DNA of 64,000 bases. Origin: Microbulbifer sp. THAF38. GTDB lineage: Bacteria > Pseudomonadota > Gammaproteobacteria > Pseudomonadales > Cellvibrionaceae. Where the stretch lies: contig NZ_CP045369.1 of the NCBI RefSeq assembly GCF_009363535.1, forward strand, positions 1,499,001 to 1,563,000. Direction: 5' to 3'. The notes under the pieces are model-generated. The model did not search any database. It worked only from the letters and a program-made list of their open reading frames with translations, and was not told the origin of the DNA. Both the position numbers and the translations under genes were made by a program. Positions 36,876 to 45,193 of the stretch are shown here, in pieces; within the stretch, counting starts at the first letter, position 1, and each line of letters opens with the position of its first letter.

Positions 36876-36899
36876 AACCCCGGTTTGCGCCGGGGTTTT
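36876..36899 (+). terminator. Intrinsic terminator after AT-hook protein gene
   Basis: AACCCCGG and CCGGGGTT form an 8-bp stem with a 6-base loop followed by TTC. It is a good terminator for the gene ending at 36822. Confidence 0.85.
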
Positions 36900-36986
36900 C
36901 TCTTTGTGCATAACACTAATCTACATGACTAGACATTGTGACCATGCCACAATTCACCCCCCTCGATTACCCGGTTTGAAATAGTT

Positions 36987-37688
36987 GTGAAGATTCTTGC
37001 CTTGGATACCACCTCTGGTGCCTGCTCTGTGGCACTCTATAGTAACGGTCAAATCAATGAGCGCTTCGTACAGGCGGAACGGGATCATACTCGCCGCCTG
37101 TTGCCGATGGTGGATGAAGTATTGGCAGAAGCAGAATTAGGCTTATCTAATTTAGATGCCTTTGCTGTGAGCAGGGGGCCCGGCTCATTCACAGGCCTGC
37201 GAATTGCTATTAGCTGTGTGCAAGGCTTGGCCTTTTCCGCCGATAAACCCGTAGTGCCGGTTTCCAGTTTGGCCGCTTTGGCTTTGGGTGCCAGGCGTGA
37301 GCACCCGCATTGGAAGCAATCCCCAATTATCGCGATGCTGGATGCTCGAATGCAGCAAGTATATTGGGGTATCTATGGCACCGAGACGCCCAATGACAGC
37401 CTGCTACCTGAAGCGGTGCAGAACCCGGAGCAGGTTTTACTGTCATTGAACGAGGCTGAACTGACAAATTTTTATTACGGTGCTGGGCCTGGTTGGCACT
37501 ATGAGGCTTTCGAAAAGGCTCAGGCGGAAGAGTTAGACCTGGATGCCTTGATCCATGCTCGGGATATTGCCGAATTGGCTGTGCCCCTTTTTCAAGAGGG
37601 AAAGGTAGTGCCTGCCGAGGCATTGGAGCCCGTTTATCTTCGCAATGAAGTCACCTGGCAAAAACGTCAAAAAATTCGATCCCGGTAA
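36987..37688 (+). CDS. tsaB: tRNA threonylcarbamoyladenosine protein TsaB
   Basis: A 233-residue protein that scaffolds the TsaD-TsaE complex making t6A37 in ANN-decoding tRNAs. It shows the N-terminal ALDTTSGACSVAL, ERDHTRRLLPMVDEVL and the SRGPGSFTGLRIA motif (about 63-75). The start is GTG. It lies 3 bp upstream of uppP, so the two are likely co-transcribed. Confidence 0.95.
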   Translation: MKILALDTTSGACSVALYSNGQINERFVQAERDHTRRLLPMVDEVLAEAELGLSNLDAFAVSRGPGSFTGLRIAISCVQGLAFSADKPVVPVSSLAALALGARREHPHWKQSPIIAMLDARMQQVYWGIYGTETPNDSLLPEAVQNPEQVLLSLNEAELTNFYYGAGPGWHYEAFEKAQAEELDLDALIHARDIAELAVPLFQEGKVVPAEALEPVYLRNEVTWQKRQKIRSR

Positions 37689-37691
37689 TAC

Positions 37692-38489
37692 ATGGAAATA
37701 TTTCAGATTGTCGTACTGGCCTTGATTCAGGGCCTCACTGAATTTCTTCCCATCTCAAGCTCGGCGCACCTGATATTGCCCGCAGAAGTTCTAGGTTGGC
37801 AGGATCAAGGGCTCGCTTTCGATGTAGCTGTACATTTTGGTTCACTGATTGCGGTAATCACTTACTTTCGAAAAGATATTTGGCTACTGCTGCGCGATGG
37901 CCTGGGAGGGCTTAAGTCGATGCAGTTCAGTGATGAAGGGCGCCTGGCCTGGCTGATCGTACTCGCAACGATTCCTGTAGGCTTGGTGGGTTTAATTTTT
38001 AAAGGCTATATAGAAACTCATCTGCGCTCGGCGGCGGTTATAGCGGCTACTACAATTGGATTTGGTTTATTGCTTTGGTGGGCAGATGTGCGCGGCAGAC
38101 GGGTGCAGACCCTGGCCCAACTCAACTGGAAAAAGGCGCTGCTCATCGGTGGCGCGCAAGTGCTGGCGCTTATTCCCGGTACTTCTCGTTCCGGCATCAC
38201 CATGACCGCAGGGCTGATGCTTGGAATGAAACGCGAAGCCGCCGCACGCTTTTCTTTTCTGTTGTCGATACCGGCGATAGCCCTGCCTGCCATGTTGCTG
38301 ACATACGATTTGCTTGCCCTGGAATCGGTACCTTGGGGTGATATTTTATTGGGCACACTGCTTTCTTTTATCAGTGCCTATTTGTGTATTCATTTTTTCC
38401 TGCAATTTATTAGTCGCATCGGCATGGCGCCATTTGCGATTTACCGCCTGATTTTGGGGGCGGCTCTTATTTGGATGATATGGGGGTAA
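37692..38489 (+). CDS. uppP: Undecaprenyl-diphosphatase UppP (BacA)
   Basis: A 265-residue integral membrane phosphatase that recycles undecaprenyl pyrophosphate for cell-wall synthesis and gives bacitracin tolerance. The signature [19 protein letters not shown] is at residues 11-29 and the second one, [14 protein letters not shown], at about 157-170. There are seven or eight membrane helices. It lies between tsaB and a dehydrogenase gene. Confidence 0.96.
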   Translation: MEIFQIVVLALIQGLTEFLPISSSAHLILPAEVLGWQDQGLAFDVAVHFGSLIAVITYFRKDIWLLLRDGLGGLKSMQFSDEGRLAWLIVLATIPVGLVGLIFKGYIETHLRSAAVIAATTIGFGLLLWWADVRGRRVQTLAQLNWKKALLIGGAQVLALIPGTSRSGITMTAGLMLGMKREAAARFSFLLSIPAIALPAMLLTYDLLALESVPWGDILLGTLLSFISAYLCIHFFLQFISRIGMAPFAIYRLILGAALIWMIWG

Positions 38490-38494
38490 TCAAT

Positions 38495-39376
38495 ATGGCA
38501 ACGGTAGCGTTTATTGGTTTGGGCGTAATGGGTTATCCCATGGCGGGATACCTGGCAAAAGCCGGCCACTCAGTACGGGTATATAACCGTACCGTAAGTC
38601 GCGCAGAAAAATGGCTGGCTGAATATCAGGGTAAACGCTTTGCAACACCCGCTGAAGCCGCAAAAGGTGCAGATGTGGTGTTTGCCTGTGTGGGTAATGA
38701 TAACGACCTTCGCCAGGTCGTCATTGGGGAGCAGGGTGCCTTCGACACTATGGAAGAGGGCTCACTGTTTGTGGATCACACCACCGCCTCGGCGGATGTT
38801 GCCCGTGAACTGGCTGAAATTGGTAAAGAGAAAGGAATAGGCTTTCTGGATGCTCCGGTGTCCGGTGGCCAGGCGGGAGCAGAAAATGGCGTTCTCACCG
38901 TAATGGTTGGTGGCGAGGCGGTAGACTTTGAGCGTGTTCAGCCCCTCATTGATACGTTTGCCCGTGCCGTAACCCTGCTGGGCCCGGTGGGCAGTGGCCA
39001 GTTGTGTAAAATGGTCAACCAGGTCTGTATTGCTGGCGTTGTACAGGGGTTGGCCGAAGGTTTGCACTTCGCCAAAGCGGCGGGCCTGGATGCCGAACAG
39101 GTTGTGGATGTCATTTCCAAAGGCGCAGCGCAGAGCTGGCAGATGGAAAACCGCTCTAAAACCATGCTGGCAGGTGAATATGAGCACGGTTTTGCTGTGG
39201 ACTGGATGCGTAAGGATTTGGCCATAGTTCTGCAGGAAGCGCAGCGCAACGGCGCCCTGTTACCGGTGACTGCACTGGTGGATCAGTTCTATAGCGAAGT
39301 ACAGGCAATTGGCGGCTCCCGCTGGGACACTTCCAGCCTGTTTGCACGCCTGATGAACGTGCGCTCTTTCGACTGA
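38495..39376 (+). CDS. NAD(P)-dependent oxidoreductase (3-hydroxyisobutyrate dehydrogenase family)
   Basis: A 293-residue beta-hydroxyacid dehydrogenase. The Rossmann motif GLGVMGYPMAGYLA is at about 7-20, followed by NRTVS, the substrate loop DAPVSGGQAGAENG (about 118-131) and the catalytic lysine in KMVNQ (about 171). The ATG at 38495 matches the family start; an earlier frame overlaps uppP. The exact substrate (3-hydroxyisobutyrate, tartronate semialdehyde, glyoxylate/succinic semialdehyde) cannot be fixed from sequence. The neighbours give no pathway hint. Confidence 0.88.
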   Translation: MATVAFIGLGVMGYPMAGYLAKAGHSVRVYNRTVSRAEKWLAEYQGKRFATPAEAAKGADVVFACVGNDNDLRQVVIGEQGAFDTMEEGSLFVDHTTASADVARELAEIGKEKGIGFLDAPVSGGQAGAENGVLTVMVGGEAVDFERVQPLIDTFARAVTLLGPVGSGQLCKMVNQVCIAGVVQGLAEGLHFAKAAGLDAEQVVDVISKGAAQSWQMENRSKTMLAGEYEHGFAVDWMRKDLAIVLQEAQRNGALLPVTALVDQFYSEVQAIGGSRWDTSSLFARLMNVRSFD

Positions 39377-39399
39377 TTTTCATTCATAAAGCATGTGGT

Positions 39400-39427
39400 A
39401 GGGCTGGATATCTCTATTTCCAGCCCT
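39400..39427 (+). terminator. Hairpin after dehydrogenase gene
   Basis: A perfect 9-bp stem AGGGCTGGA and TCCAGCCCT with a 10-base loop, followed by a pyrimidine-rich run. A likely terminator before the glycosyltransferase gene. Confidence 0.7.
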
Positions 39428-39457
39428 GCATCCCCTTCTTTTGTTGTTTAGATTTCC

Positions 39458-40579
39458 ATGAAAGTATTACTGCTCTCGGCCTATGACGCTGACAGTCACA
39501 AGCGTTGGCGTAAAGGCCTGGTTGCCGCCTTTCCCGAATGGCAATGGACAGTCCTTACCCTGCCGCCGCGATATTTCAGTTGGCGCATTCGCGGCAACAG
39601 TCTCTCCTGGGCCAGGGGTGAGGCGGCGCAAACGCTGAGGCAGCAATGGGATCTGATTATTGCAACCTCCATGACGGATCTCAGCGCACTGCGTGGCTTG
39701 GTGCCTGAGATAGTGGGGGTGCCCACCGTGGTGTACTTTCACGAGAATCAGTTCGCCTACCCAACCAGTTCGGATGCGTTTCAGTCTATAGAGCCGCAAC
39801 TGCTCAATATCTACACCGCGCTAGCCGGTGACCTGTTACTGTTTAATTCAGAATACAACCGCCGCACCCTGATTGAGGGAGCTGCCAGGCTTCTGAAGCG
39901 TTTCCCCGACTGTGTACCTGTGGGAGTTTGTGAGGAAATAGAAAGCAAGTCTAAAGTATTACCGGTGCCACTAGAGGATTCACTTTTTACTCAAGAATAC
40001 ACTCAAACTGATTTTTGCTGGGATCACCGCTGGGAGCAGGGCTTCAAGGGAGAGGTAACCGACGACATCCTAATTATTAGCTGGGCCGCTCGCTGGGAGT
40101 ATGACAAAGGTGCCGATCGCCTGCTGCAAATTCTTCGAGGCCTAAAAGAGAAAAAGGTAAAATTCCTGATCAACCTCATGGGTCAATCGTTTCGCAGCAG
40201 TCCAAAGGAGTTTGAGCTGATTCAACAGGAGTTTAACCAGAATCTCCTGGTGGTAGGTTATGTGGAAAGCGAATCTTTATATCGACAAACCTTACGTAAC
40301 AGTCATGTATTTCTATCTACCGCTTATCATGAATTTCAGGGGTTGGCGGTAATGGAGGCTGCCGTAGCGGGCTGTACGCCATTGGTTCCGAATGAGCAGT
40401 GTTATCCGGAGTTTTATCCTGAGGAGCTGCGTTATTGTGGAGTTGAAGATGCGATAGATAAGCTAGCAGATTGGGCGAAGAACTCTGAGGAAAAGGTAAG
40501 AGGAAGTGTGGATTTCAATAAAATCCGTTTGGGGCGGATAAAGAAAGAATATGCCAGAATGCTGCTAGATTTGAACTGA
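39458..40579 (+). CDS. tRNA-queuosine glycosyltransferase-like protein (DUF3524/GT4)
   Basis: A 373-residue protein with an N-terminal DUF3524-type domain (MKVLLLSAYDADSHKRWRKG, LTLPPRYFSWRIRG, VYFHENQFAYP) and a C-terminal GT4 glycosyltransferase domain (ISWAARWEYDKGADRLLQI, YHEFQGLAVMEAAVAGC). This is the layout of animal GTDC1/QTMAN, which mannosylates queuosine in tRNA(Asp), and of its bacterial relatives. Function in bacteria is inferred from family membership. The catalytic EF motif is present as EFQG. It stands alone between a terminator and an AT-rich region. Confidence 0.85.
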   Translation: MKVLLLSAYDADSHKRWRKGLVAAFPEWQWTVLTLPPRYFSWRIRGNSLSWARGEAAQTLRQQWDLIIATSMTDLSALRGLVPEIVGVPTVVYFHENQFAYPTSSDAFQSIEPQLLNIYTALAGDLLLFNSEYNRRTLIEGAARLLKRFPDCVPVGVCEEIESKSKVLPVPLEDSLFTQEYTQTDFCWDHRWEQGFKGEVTDDILIISWAARWEYDKGADRLLQILRGLKEKKVKFLINLMGQSFRSSPKEFELIQQEFNQNLLVVGYVESESLYRQTLRNSHVFLSTAYHEFQGLAVMEAAVAGCTPLVPNEQCYPEFYPEELRYCGVEDAIDKLADWAKNSEEKVRGSVDFNKIRLGRIKKEYARMLLDLN

Positions 40580-41169
40580 TCCTGCTTTAAAGCAAGCCTC
40601 TTTGCTTATTCCATTAGTTCTGCTGGTGGTAATGAGTTTAGGTCTTAGTTCATGAATCAAATTATGTTTCAATCAAGAAGTTTATTGCTTGCTTAGTTAT
40701 TAATCGTTGTAAAGGCGCAAGCCAGCGCTGCAACCCTACGTGCTTTTTTGCTAGTTGCCAAGCATTTGTATGTGCTAAAAAAGTGCGCATACTTATTTTG
40801 GAATCTCTGGTGCCACCCATCAATTTAAGATATTTAATTTAGACTCAAGGTTTACCTTTCTCCTGTTTGGACAGATATGGTCAACGGAAAGTCTTACCAG
40901 ATGATCCCTTAAAGAATCCGGGTTGGCGGTTTATTGCATGTTAAGTGAAAAAGTTTTAGATGCGCCTTTCATCTTGACTTGCAATATTTTGTTGTGGCGT
41001 AAGGGGCTGATTAAGATTGAGGTGTGTTTCTCGATGAGTGATCATTGTAAATCGGGGTGAAATATTTTGTAAGTCTGTAAATTATTGAAAATATGGTTTG
41101 TTTAAATTGGTTAGAATGGTGTGTTACACTTCAAATATGGAATTAAGTGTAGAATGATAAGGATGTGTT
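40580..41169. other. AT-rich gene-free stretch
   Basis: No coding frame of note is seen. There is a GCTTTAAAGC palindrome at 40584-40593 and a short imperfect hairpin just after the glycosyltransferase gene that may end its transcript. AT-rich sequence near 41090-41160 could hold the promoter of the small lipoprotein gene. Confidence 0.5.
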
Positions 41170-41439
41170 ATGAATAAATACTGTTTGTCAATATTGGTGC
41201 TTTTTGTTGCCGGTTGCACCACCGTGCCACTTGATCAGGAAAGAGATAGCGGAAATCAAGTTGGAAAACTAGCCTCAAGTCCCAGTCAAGAAGGGGAACC
41301 CAAAAGTGAGCTCGTATGTAAGTTTCGAGAAACAACGGGTTCAAAATTTAAGAAAAAAGTTTGCATGACAACAGAAGAGTGGCTGAATGATTCAGAGGAA
41401 ACAGTTAGGAAAATTAAAAAACTTAAGAGGCATTTGTAG
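41170..41439 (+). CDS. Small lipoprotein with two-cysteine TGS motif
   Basis: An 89-residue predicted lipoprotein with a lipobox VAGC at residues 12-15. After a Ser/Gly/Lys-rich linker it has the pattern CKFRETTGSKFKKKVCMT and an EW, a short two-cysteine core seen in many small proteobacterial hypothetical proteins. The cysteines could form a disulfide in the periplasm. It has an upstream GATAAGGAT-like ribosome site. Function is unknown, and it stands alone in an AT-rich region. Confidence 0.7.
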   Translation: MNKYCLSILVLFVAGCTTVPLDQERDSGNQVGKLASSPSQEGEPKSELVCKFRETTGSKFKKKVCMTTEEWLNDSEETVRKIKKLKRHL

Positions 41440-41586
41440 ATGAATACAGATGCGAGAATGTTAGTTGGGATCGATATATAATATGGATTAGTTTAGGCCA
41501 AATCTGACATATTCTCTTGAAAAAGGGGGGTTTACCGGTTTTGATGAAGGCGCCTAAACCTAAAAGAAAAACCGAGGATAAACCCC

Positions 41587-41814
41587 ATGATCCATACTAA
41601 TGATCGTATCATCAAACACAAGACTGGATTACTAAATCTGGCAGAAGAGCTCGGCAATATATCCAAAGCTTGCAAGAGGCTGGGTGTATCGAGAGGCACT
41701 TTCTATCGGTACAAGGAAGCCGTTTCAAGTGGCGGCGTGGACGCCCTTCTTGAGAAGAGCCGGCGTATGCCCAACCACAAGAACACAGACTCTTCAACTG
41801 CTGTGTCAACATAG
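41587..41814 (+). mobile_element. IS481-type transposase remnant (N-terminal part)
   Basis: A 75-codon frame. Its first ~62 residues match the helix-turn-helix N-terminus of an IS481-family transposase (GLLNLAEELGNISKACKRLGVSRGTFYRYKEAV). It then runs out of family similarity and stops; the DDE catalytic part is missing. It is a dead fragment. An element boundary was not identified. It lies in the AT-rich accessory region and is evidence of past insertion. Confidence 0.7.
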
Positions 41815-42189
41815 CCTCAAAGGATTCACTATATTCTTTTTCCGTGAGCTATCAATTACTGATATCAGTTATTATAAGGTAGATACCTATCACGAAATCT
41901 ATGCCGCTGCCCAGTTCCTCCAAATATTTAATTAATATTTTAAGGTTGGCCTTTTGGGGCATAGATATTGTTAATACTCTCAATTTTTCATCCCGCCGAA
42001 ATGGAACTGTGCCAAAGATAGTAATCCACCTGTCTAATCTTTTACCTGAAAAAGCCCAGTAACACTCTCAAGTAATTAACCCGAAGTTTTTATCATTAGT
42101 ATACTTTTCATTGAGTTGATTCAGGCTAGTATCAATATTTTTATCAGGAATAGTGATTCATTTTCTATCAGTTACTAAGGGGATTTTTG
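41815..42189. other. AT-rich gene-free stretch after IS remnant
   Basis: No coding frame or clear repeat. It may include decayed mobile-element sequence. The convergent MarR gene ends at its right edge. Confidence 0.5.
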
Positions 42190-42762
42190 TTATCCCGTTG
42201 CTTTATTACAAGTATATTCACGGCAGATTAACTGGGTTTCATCCGGAGTTAGGGTTTCACCAGTCAAACCACATAAAAACTTTTCGCCATTTGGTTGGTT
42301 ATAGTCGCAGTGGCGGCATTGGCCAAAGGCTTTAAGGCGGTTTTGTTGCTGAATGGTTTGTAGTAGCTTCCGCAGCGATTCCTCAGTGGCCTCTTGCTGG
42401 GCTTCAGGCATGCTTGCCAGAGCGGCTTTTAGCCAGGGCGAAGGAAATAGTGTTGATACTATCGCTTGCCCCTGAGTCGTTAAAGTCATGTGAGACACAC
42501 GTTTATCTTTCTGGTCGGCTGTCTTTACGATCAGTAGCTTCTTTTCCAGCACCTTCAATGTTTGAGATACCGTTCCCTTGGTCTGGCGCAAATACTCGGC
42601 GACAGCTATTGGCGTATTCGAATAGCGGTTGCACTGCGACAAATAATGCAAAGCCTCTAGTTGCACCGGTTGTAGGCCGTATTCGCTCAGTAGGCCACGC
42701 CCCTCACTGCGAAGCAAGCTGCTCAAGCGCTCTAGTAAGCGGGATGTTATTTCAATGTTCAT
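42190..42762 (-). CDS. MarR family regulator with cysteine-rich C-terminal tail
   Basis: A 190-residue regulator. The winged-helix core (about 20-110) has IAVAEYLRQTKGTVSQTLKVLEKK and DKRVSHMTLTTQG, as in MarR proteins. Beyond it is a tail of about 45 residues with five cysteines (149, 152, 164, 180, 185; CRHC first) that could bind a metal or form disulfides. The ATG at 42762 is preferred; in-frame starts further out are less like the family. It is divergent from a secreted protein gene with palindromes in the gap, suggesting it controls that gene in response to metal or redox state. Confidence 0.85.
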   Translation of the reverse strand: MNIEITSRLLERLSSLLRSEGRGLLSEYGLQPVQLEALHYLSQCNRYSNTPIAVAEYLRQTKGTVSQTLKVLEKKLLIVKTADQKDKRVSHMTLTTQGQAIVSTLFPSPWLKAALASMPEAQQEATEESLRKLLQTIQQQNRLKAFGQCRHCDYNQPNGEKFLCGLTGETLTPDETQLICREYTCNKATG

Positions 42763-42790
42763 GAGAAAAATGGTATCGACTAAAAACATT

Positions 42791-42817
42791 GTTGACAACC
42801 ATTATTGTGACATGTCA
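42791..42817. promoter_or_regulatory. Palindromes in MarR/secreted-protein intergenic region
   Basis: GTTGACAAC (42791-42799) is a palindrome around its central base, and TGACATGTCA (42808-42817) is a perfect 10-bp palindrome. They lie between the divergent starts and are candidate MarR operators. Confidence 0.45.
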
Positions 42818-42858
42818 GCCTATATTGGTATCGGCTCGAAACGAAAAGGAAGACACCA

Positions 42859-43599
42859 ATGAAAATCCTCCCTTATTTTGCCCTCTCTACACTAACAATC
42901 ACTTCTCTGGCGCACGCTGGTGGGAGCCATCGAGGTGGTGTGCACGCCGGTATTTCCGAGGGGGTACTGGCACCATTTGATATTGTGCATGCTCGAGTGA
43001 GTTTCCAGGGTAATGTGGCAACATTTCACATGGGAGTGTCCGGTCAGGCGGGCAGCAATAAGCCTACTGCCAACGGTAAACTAGTTGGCAGCGATGTGTT
43101 TTCTTATGTATGGCCGACGACGCTCAATAGCTCTACTGTTGGGTTTGCAGAAAATGCAGGCATCCTAGCCCTGGCGGTTACAGCACATCCAGACTTTGAC
43201 GATACACCGCTATACGATGAAAATGCCGATAATGATCCCGGTAACGATGGCAATGTATGGCACAGTCATTGGGTTGTACTAAAGCCCAATGAGCATTGCG
43301 GAGCAGATGCCTTAGCAGTGGTAGATATTCCTGAGGGTAGCAAGCCCACCTTGCCCAATACTTGGCCTGGCCTACCATTATTGCTTGATAGTCCGGGATG
43401 GGACCCGATAATCAATGAGGACATTGTAGAAGTGAAAGTGGCCTTCGATCACCGGGTAGATTTGAGCACTGTGCAATACGATGGGGTAACTGCTGGACTC
43501 AGAGTGAACCAGAGTGCGCATGCTCCGCTGCTTTGTGTTGTCAATGTAATGGATATCGCCTCTGGTGACTTAAGCCTGCCGGGGAGAATAGAGCAGTAA
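42859..43599 (+). CDS. Secreted protein of unknown function, His/Asp-rich motif
   Basis: A 246-residue protein with a clear signal peptide (MKILPYFALSTLTITSLAHA) and a mature start rich in Gly/His (GGSHRGGVHAG). Other features are an Asp/Asn-rich NADNDPGNDGN segment before VWHSHWVVLKPNEHC (about 133-147) and a further cysteine near residue 225. Such His and Asp clusters suggest a metal-binding periplasmic protein, but I do not recognise a named family. It faces the MarR-Cys regulator, which makes a metal- or oxidant-responsive role plausible but unproven. Confidence 0.6.
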   Translation: MKILPYFALSTLTITSLAHAGGSHRGGVHAGISEGVLAPFDIVHARVSFQGNVATFHMGVSGQAGSNKPTANGKLVGSDVFSYVWPTTLNSSTVGFAENAGILALAVTAHPDFDDTPLYDENADNDPGNDGNVWHSHWVVLKPNEHCGADALAVVDIPEGSKPTLPNTWPGLPLLLDSPGWDPIINEDIVEVKVAFDHRVDLSTVQYDGVTAGLRVNQSAHAPLLCVVNVMDIASGDLSLPGRIEQ

Positions 43600-44144
43600 A
43601 TTGTGCATTGCTGACAGATTGAGCGTTTTCGCTTGAATCTTGTCGGTAAAGTCCAAGGATGGACTTAGTGGGATATAAGGGAATATTTGAACTAATTGAC
43701 AGGCTCCCTAGTATTTTATACCTCTTTGCAGATCAACAAATGGATAGTATGGAAAAGATTTGCCTGGTATTTTAAGTTGTATTTTTGATACTAGATAATC
43801 ATTTCGCTCACTTCACTCCCCTTTGCAATCAGTTCGGCTTCCTCTCATCGCTATATGGTGTAAGAGGTGAGCTTTCTATCTGAAATATAATATTCAAGTG
43901 TTTTTTACTTCTATCGTTATTTGGGTGATGTTAATTATTTGTCATGAAAATCCTTGCTGAAAGGAATTAATAGACTTTAACTGTATTAATTTCTATCTTT
44001 ATTGGTTGATATGTTAAGCGTTAATTAGGAAAAGTGGATTCTTAGGTGTAATTTAATGACCTTGATCGTTTGTCCTCCATCTTAAAATCATCTTTCAGTA
44101 AGCTAAATTGAAAGCGGATTTTCCTCTTAAGGGAATAAAAGGAA
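43600..44144. other. AT-rich gene-free stretch
   Basis: A short hairpin AAGTCC/GGACTT at 43649-43666 follows the secreted-protein gene. No other feature is supported. Confidence 0.45.
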
Positions 44145-45104
44145 ATGATGAATATTGAAGTGAAACGAATACTTTGTTTGGTTGCGGTTTTTTTCTCGAG
44201 TGCTGGTAACCTATTAGCCAAAGAGATGAACGATTCTACGGATATTGATAAGGGAGCCTTCAGCCAATCACAGAGTTTTGGCTGTATCCAGCAGTATCCT
44301 GTCACTGACCCCAGATGGCAGGGCTTTGAGGTTTCACAATTCAAACAACATCTTTCTGCTACTCCTTTCGAAACAGCTGGGGTTGCAGTTTCTACTTTAG
44401 CTCTTGGCTTAATGGATTGGGATTGGGGCTCCAGTAGTTTTGGTACAAGCAGCGAGGGATTCTTTGGGGACGATACCGCCAACGGTGGTATGGATAAACT
44501 CGGCCATGTCTATGGAGCCTACCTTCTCAGTGAACTCTTTACAGATGCTATTCACTGCAGGGCAGCTAATTCTGTGGGCGCAGAGGCTAGTGCGGTCACT
44601 TTAGCTTGGCTGAGTATGCTTTTTGTGGAACTGGGAGATGGTTACTCTGAGAAACATGGTTTTGCCTGGGAAGATATTGTAGCCAATACCGCAGGGGTAG
44701 GTCTCTCTTACTTGAGAAGGAACATACCCGGACTTAGGGGGAAACTGGACTTTCGTCTTGAATATCTTCCTTCCGGTAATCGCTCAGGCTTTAAGCCACA
44801 TTCAGATTACTCAGGACAGAAATACCTACTAGCGCTAAAGTTAAGTGGATTCGATCTATCGCCTAGAAATCCTCTTAACTATCTCGAGTTACATGGAGGT
44901 TACTTTGCCCGTGGATTTACCCTGAAAGAGCAAGAGAAAAACGAGCCTCTGCGTAGGGAGCTCTATTTTGGAGTTGGATTGAATATCGGGGAGCTGTTTT
45001 TTGGTAGAGCTGGCATCAGGGAAACTACAGGAGGGCGATTAGGGCGAAAGTTCTTCGAATATGTACAGATTCCCCACACCTATGTTGCTAATGAGGGTGA
45101 TTAA
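44145..45104 (+). CDS. DUF2279 (YfiM-like) membrane-associated protein
   Basis: A 319-residue protein with an N-terminal signal or anchor sequence (CLVAVFFSSAGNLLA). The DUF2279-like core has MDKLGHVYGAYLLSELF (about 116-132) and GFAWEDIVANTAGVGLSYLRRN (about 172-193). The C-terminal half is beta-rich and recalls outer-membrane-associated proteins. Function is unknown. A strong hairpin follows it, and the next genes converge from the other strand. Confidence 0.75.
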   Translation: MMNIEVKRILCLVAVFFSSAGNLLAKEMNDSTDIDKGAFSQSQSFGCIQQYPVTDPRWQGFEVSQFKQHLSATPFETAGVAVSTLALGLMDWDWGSSSFGTSSEGFFGDDTANGGMDKLGHVYGAYLLSELFTDAIHCRAANSVGAEASAVTLAWLSMLFVELGDGYSEKHGFAWEDIVANTAGVGLSYLRRNIPGLRGKLDFRLEYLPSGNRSGFKPHSDYSGQKYLLALKLSGFDLSPRNPLNYLELHGGYFARGFTLKEQEKNEPLRRELYFGVGLNIGELFFGRAGIRETTGGRLGRKFFEYVQIPHTYVANEGD

Positions 45105-45154
45105 TAGAGTAAGTTCAAACAATGTATAGTGTAGGTGATCAAACCTAATGTGGC

Positions 45155-45181
45155 TCCAGGAGAAGTTTCTCTTCTCCTGGG
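45155..45181. terminator. Hairpin between converging genes
   Basis: A perfect 10-bp stem CCAGGAGAAG and CTTCTCCTGG (wobble-extended) with a 5-base loop, placed between the ends of the DUF2279 gene and the dioxygenase gene. It is likely shared by both. Confidence 0.75.
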
Positions 45182-45193
45182 AGTTGTTGATAC

